From NCBI RefSeq assembly GCF_002999335.1, contig NW_020312321.1, forward strand, positions 1 to 12,518: a stretch of DNA of 12,518 nt. The letters are read 5' to 3'. The notes under the pieces were generated by a model, which saw nothing but the letters and a program-made list of their open reading frames with translations, did not search any database and was not told the DNA's origin. The translations under genes were made by a program, and so were the position numbers. Each line of letters starts with the position of its first letter. Positions within the stretch are counted from its first letter, which is position 1. Shown here piece by piece: positions 9,501 through 12,518 of the stretch. This DNA is from Cyclospora cayetanensis (lineage: Eukaryota > Apicomplexa > Conoidasida > Eucoccidiorida > Eimeriidae).

Positions 9501-11387
9501 ATTACCTCATAGATGTGCCCAACTCGGGCAGAAGGTGACGCATGTGCGGCAGCCTGAAGCCTCTGCACATCACTGCTGTTAAACGAAGATCCCCAACGTC
9601 CCATTTTGACAAGTGGCCTGACTTACTACGTGGGTCAACAGTCTACTTCACATATGACTGCGCAGACGACTTTTTGCAAAACTCCAGTCACCGTTTTGAG
9701 AGTGACAGGTACACACTTGCCTAAGCGCAGTCTTGTATTTGCGTTTGCTGGTTGAACTTACAAAGGTCTTTGCTTCACGAAGACAGCAAGATGATCAAGA
9801 GTTTGTGTAAGTCTGTGGAAGATGGCTGGATGGCTGTCTAAGCGGGCGTCGGTATTCTCAGCCAAAACGTTTAGGAGCATCTACAGCACCTGCCGCGTGA
9901 GCCTCAGCTCTTGTGATACCAGCGGTGGAATGCGAAGGTACACAAATAATTACTTTTTATCAGAGGATTCCATGTTGTGGTTAGAGCAATTAAGCCAGAG
10001 TTGGCAACAACAAAAGCAATTATGGCGTGGCCCTTGTCTGTATGCACCCGCAAGCGCATTCAGAACTATAGACTTGCATCTTATTACAGAAACCTTATTC
10101 GTGGGCTTGCTCTGATTGCTGCTGATTCAACTTATGTATCCTAGAAAGCGCAGTATATGACAGAGACAGAGGAAGCTGATGCCGCAACAAGGCCGCTTAT
10201 CGGCTACCTTACACCTCAGGCAATTGTGTCGCTCGACTACGGGCACCATACTTTTCAAACAGCCGACCCTAGCAACGCAGCGGTGTGCGCTACTCTTTTC
10301 CCAACAAGTTAAGGGCTCTCCAAAATACCGAATTATTGCCTGTCATCTTATCGATTCACCGAAGCGGAGCAGCGGAATCTAATGCGGGGGAAGGGAAAAA
10401 AAAATTTGCGGTGTAGTGGACCGTGCAAAATGCCAACACTACTCTCATGTAGAGATCATGCTACTGCTTACACAAACCACAAGTTTTAAATGTACCTAAC
10501 ACAAGGTTTTCAAGACTCCGATAGTCATAGAGCTGCTTGTTGGCCTAGGGTCCTTCTGCTTTACGACGTTACAGTGACGTGCATTCAGGGAATCCCCAAT
10601 GTGTCACTGACACGCTCTTGCGATACCCCAAGGATTCATCTTTGTGCAACGCAACTGCTCTCGTCTGTAATGATTCACGGTGATGGCCCATTTTGCGTGA
10701 GTCGTATGGCTAGGAACCCAGCGCATCTGCTACTGTAAGCGAAATCCGCAACGATAAAAGCATGAAGCACTATCAGGTTGAAGATGACTTGCTCCAGTTG
10801 ACAGCAAAGCGAGGACTGCGATGTCTGTAAACCCCGAGTTCACGCCGTGTTGCCAGTGTGCGCAGGGCACAAAGCAGATCCACTAAAGCCAGTGAGAGAC
10901 TCGCACTGCACTGGGAAAGCGACAGCGGTGCTTCCGGGGAACTCGGATGCGTCCTAATACAGATGGGTGTGCACTGTCATGCCTAGCTTGACAGTAGCTG
11001 AAAGTGCACTTCTTCTGACTTTTTCGCCTTTTGAAAACCTTCTGGTTCCTGGAATTGTGCTGATGTGACTATGGGCTATGGTGGAGGACGGCGGGGGGTC
11101 ACGTTCTGCCACGGCCAGGAAGGCACTCAGTTAATCTTCACTAATGCCTGAAAGCTCCGAAGATGTGTCAGGAATATCATTACGAATAGGGATCCTCGTC
11201 TGGCTAGTGAGTTCTGGCGTGCCCGTACGAACGGCCTACGCATTGACCATAATGCAAAGACTACGACCAACCAGGAGGCGGATGGACAGACAGCGCGCAC
11301 CAACCACAGTCTTCTGCATATCCACGAAAACGCAAATTGGTTGGCATTGCGTTATTGCTCGTGCTGCGTGGATAACAATACAAGAGC
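6591..11387. other. Long stretch with no recognisable gene
   Basis: About 4.8 kb between the hairpin and the right arm. Open frames of 50-115 codons occur on both strands, for example 7308-7547 (-), 8422-8670 (+), 9018-9359 (-), 9822-10115 (+) and 10156-10311 (+). They often overlap one another in conflicting frames, and none shows a domain, membrane segment or catalytic motif I recognise. That number and length is about what chance gives in DNA of balanced composition. A few consensus-like splice sites occur (donor at 7410 with acceptor at 7462; donor at 8990), but the frames do not extend usefully through them. I see no tRNA, rRNA, transposase or reverse-transcriptase signature. It may hold a diverged multi-exon gene that cannot be read without homologues or transcripts. 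Confidence 0.5.
10969..11009. repeat. Small nested inverted repeat
   Basis: GTGCACT (10969-10975) pairs with AGTGCAC (11003-11009), and CTGTCA (10974-10979) pairs with TGACAG (10989-10994). The arrangement can form a short bulged hairpin about 380 bases inside the right arm. Short stems like this arise often by chance, and no function is implied. Confidence 0.4.
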
Positions 11388-12518
11388 ACACTAGTCTATC
11401 CTGTGCTCCTCCGCATGCTTAATCTACACTGAGACACACTGAGAAGCCCCTCTCCCATCCGGGCCTAGAACCAGTCGTCCGGGGTCACCAACCACCCTAT
11501 GGCAACAATAAATGCAAATAGAATGCATGCGAATGCATGCGAATGCATGCAAAAACCTAGGAAATAGCATGGATCTTGGATAAGCGCCGGGCAGCTGCGC
11601 ATGGTCAGCCTGGAAATTTGGTGCAGTGGGGTCGGCACGCTTGAGGAGATGCACCATACAGTGATTGCACGAAAAGATTTGTAGCCAGAGGGCTAGAAGG
11701 AATTGCGCTTTCCTCACGAGTATCTGCTTGTCCTTGTCCATCAATGGCTCTAAAAAATGAGGGTGCGACAAAACTATAAAGATTGCCTTCCCTAGAAGTT
11801 TCGAAGGTTCCGGATTCCCCGCAGGCCCTGCGGCTCAGCCAAGTGACCCGTATGGAGGCAGGAGATGCACAGGAAGCCGTGAAAGTGCTGAATTCTATGA
11901 CTGCTGAGCGCCGAGGATACACTAGTCAGAGCTTTTAATGGGGTAGGGAAGGTCAGCCCTCGTCAAGTGGTAGATAAAGGAACATAGCAGCTGCGACATT
12001 CGCTGGGCGCTGAGCCTTTGCGGGTCTGTTTGTTTTACAGCCCTAGTTGCCTTGGACACCATTACTCCCGTCACTTGGTAATCATCCCCCCCAAGCATGC
12101 TCTGCCTGCTATAACTGTCTTCATCTATGGGAATGGTTCATAGAGTTGTTGCCGAATACTGCTGATTAGGTGTTTTCTACACTCAGCATTATGCATCTCG
12201 CCGGTATTTTGTCAGTACTGTTTTTCCTATGCCTCTTTTGGAATTTTCAAGCTGGTTCTGCTGCATGCACTGGCTGCATTTGCATGCAGACATTCCTGAA
12301 TGAGCCCTGGAGGCACTGTTGAATTAGTGTGTATTTTGAATTCCCTCACGCTTTCTCCTGTTACCTCATAGCAAGAGGCTCACAACTTATTAGCGCTCGT
12401 AGGACAGCAAACGTTTGCACTGCCGCGGTCGTGTTGATTTGGTCTCTCGTTCGTTAGTGGCTAGTGTGCGCAAGTTTTTTTCATTTGGGTTCTCTTTGGC
12501 GGATGGCTCATGATGCTG
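11388..12518 (-). repeat. Right arm of terminal inverted repeat
   Basis: This is the inverted partner of 1-1123, eight bases longer in total. It has three rather than two copies of a 10-bp unit at 11521-11550 and lacks two single bases present in the left arm. It carries seven GCATGC hexamers. Divergence of roughly 2% shows that the two arms are physically distinct sequences that have mutated independently, rather than one sequence read twice. Minus-strand open frames here (about 11424-11771 and 11605-11922) rely on non-ATG starts and are not preserved in the left arm. Confidence 0.97.
11521..11550 (-). repeat. Tandem 10-bp repeat, three copies
   Basis: Three head-to-tail copies of GAATGCATGC, the reverse complement of the unit at 971-990. 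The extra copy accounts for most of the length difference between the two arms and looks like slippage after they separated. Confidence 0.9.

Larger units (their letters stand above)
1..12518. mobile_element. Candidate long-TIR element carrying a nuclease gene
   Basis: The first and last bases of the window pair as the outermost bases of a 1.1-kb inverted repeat, so the whole window has the form of a terminal-inverted-repeat element with 10.3 kb of interior. The interior holds one intact spliced S1/P1 nuclease gene and no transposase, integrase or polymerase that I can recognise. An autonomous element is therefore unlikely; a non-autonomous, gene-carrying element similar in form to plant Pack-MULEs is the closest known analogy. 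The ends (CAG...CTG) are not the TG...CA of LTRs and do not begin with CACTA. Target-site duplications cannot be seen because they would lie outside the window. The alternative is two inverted copies of one dispersed 1.1-kb repeat flanking an ordinary gene. The arms themselves are certain; calling the whole a mobile element is inference. Confidence 0.45.

Noticed and set aside
1..12518. LTR retrotransposon
   Set aside because: The long repeats are inverted, not direct; their ends are CAG...TGT rather than TG...CA; and no reverse transcriptase, integrase or primer-binding site is visible.
1..12518. Inverted-duplication assembly or sequencing artefact
   Set aside because: The arms differ at about 19 bases and three indels and enclose more than 10 kb of unique sequence, which a simple fold-back artefact would not produce. 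Still worth confirming with spanning reads.

Overview
The window looks like nuclear DNA of a coccidian apicomplexan. The evidence is a signal-peptide gene split by seven GT-AG introns of 174-452 nt, near-balanced base composition by eye, and frequent GCATGC hexamers of the kind bound by apicomplexan AP2 factors. Genus cannot be fixed from sequence alone; a Sarcocystis-like genome is a guess based on what is known of its repeat load. Nothing looks bacterial: there are no operons or ribosome-binding sites.

Layout. The window is bounded by a long inverted repeat. Bases 1-1123 are the reverse complement of 11388-12518, pairing from the very first to the very last base. By hand count the arms differ by about 19 substitutions and three indels, so they are roughly 98% identical. 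Between them lie: 1124-2795, upstream DNA with no gene I can support; 2796-6442 (+), an eight-exon gene for a secreted S1/P1-type zinc nuclease of 532 residues with all nine zinc ligands; a composite hairpin at 6505-6590 just past the stop; and 6591-11387, about 4.8 kb with no recognisable gene.

Interpretation. Two long, slightly diverged inverted arms around an intact spliced host-type gene, with no visible transposase, fit a large non-autonomous TIR element that has captured a nuclease gene. They fit equally a unique gene flanked by two oppositely oriented copies of a 1.1-kb dispersed repeat. Target-site duplications would decide, but they would lie outside the window. The nuclease is the only product I can assign. 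It would be exported through the secretory pathway and degrade single-stranded nucleic acids, and has no obvious role in transposition.
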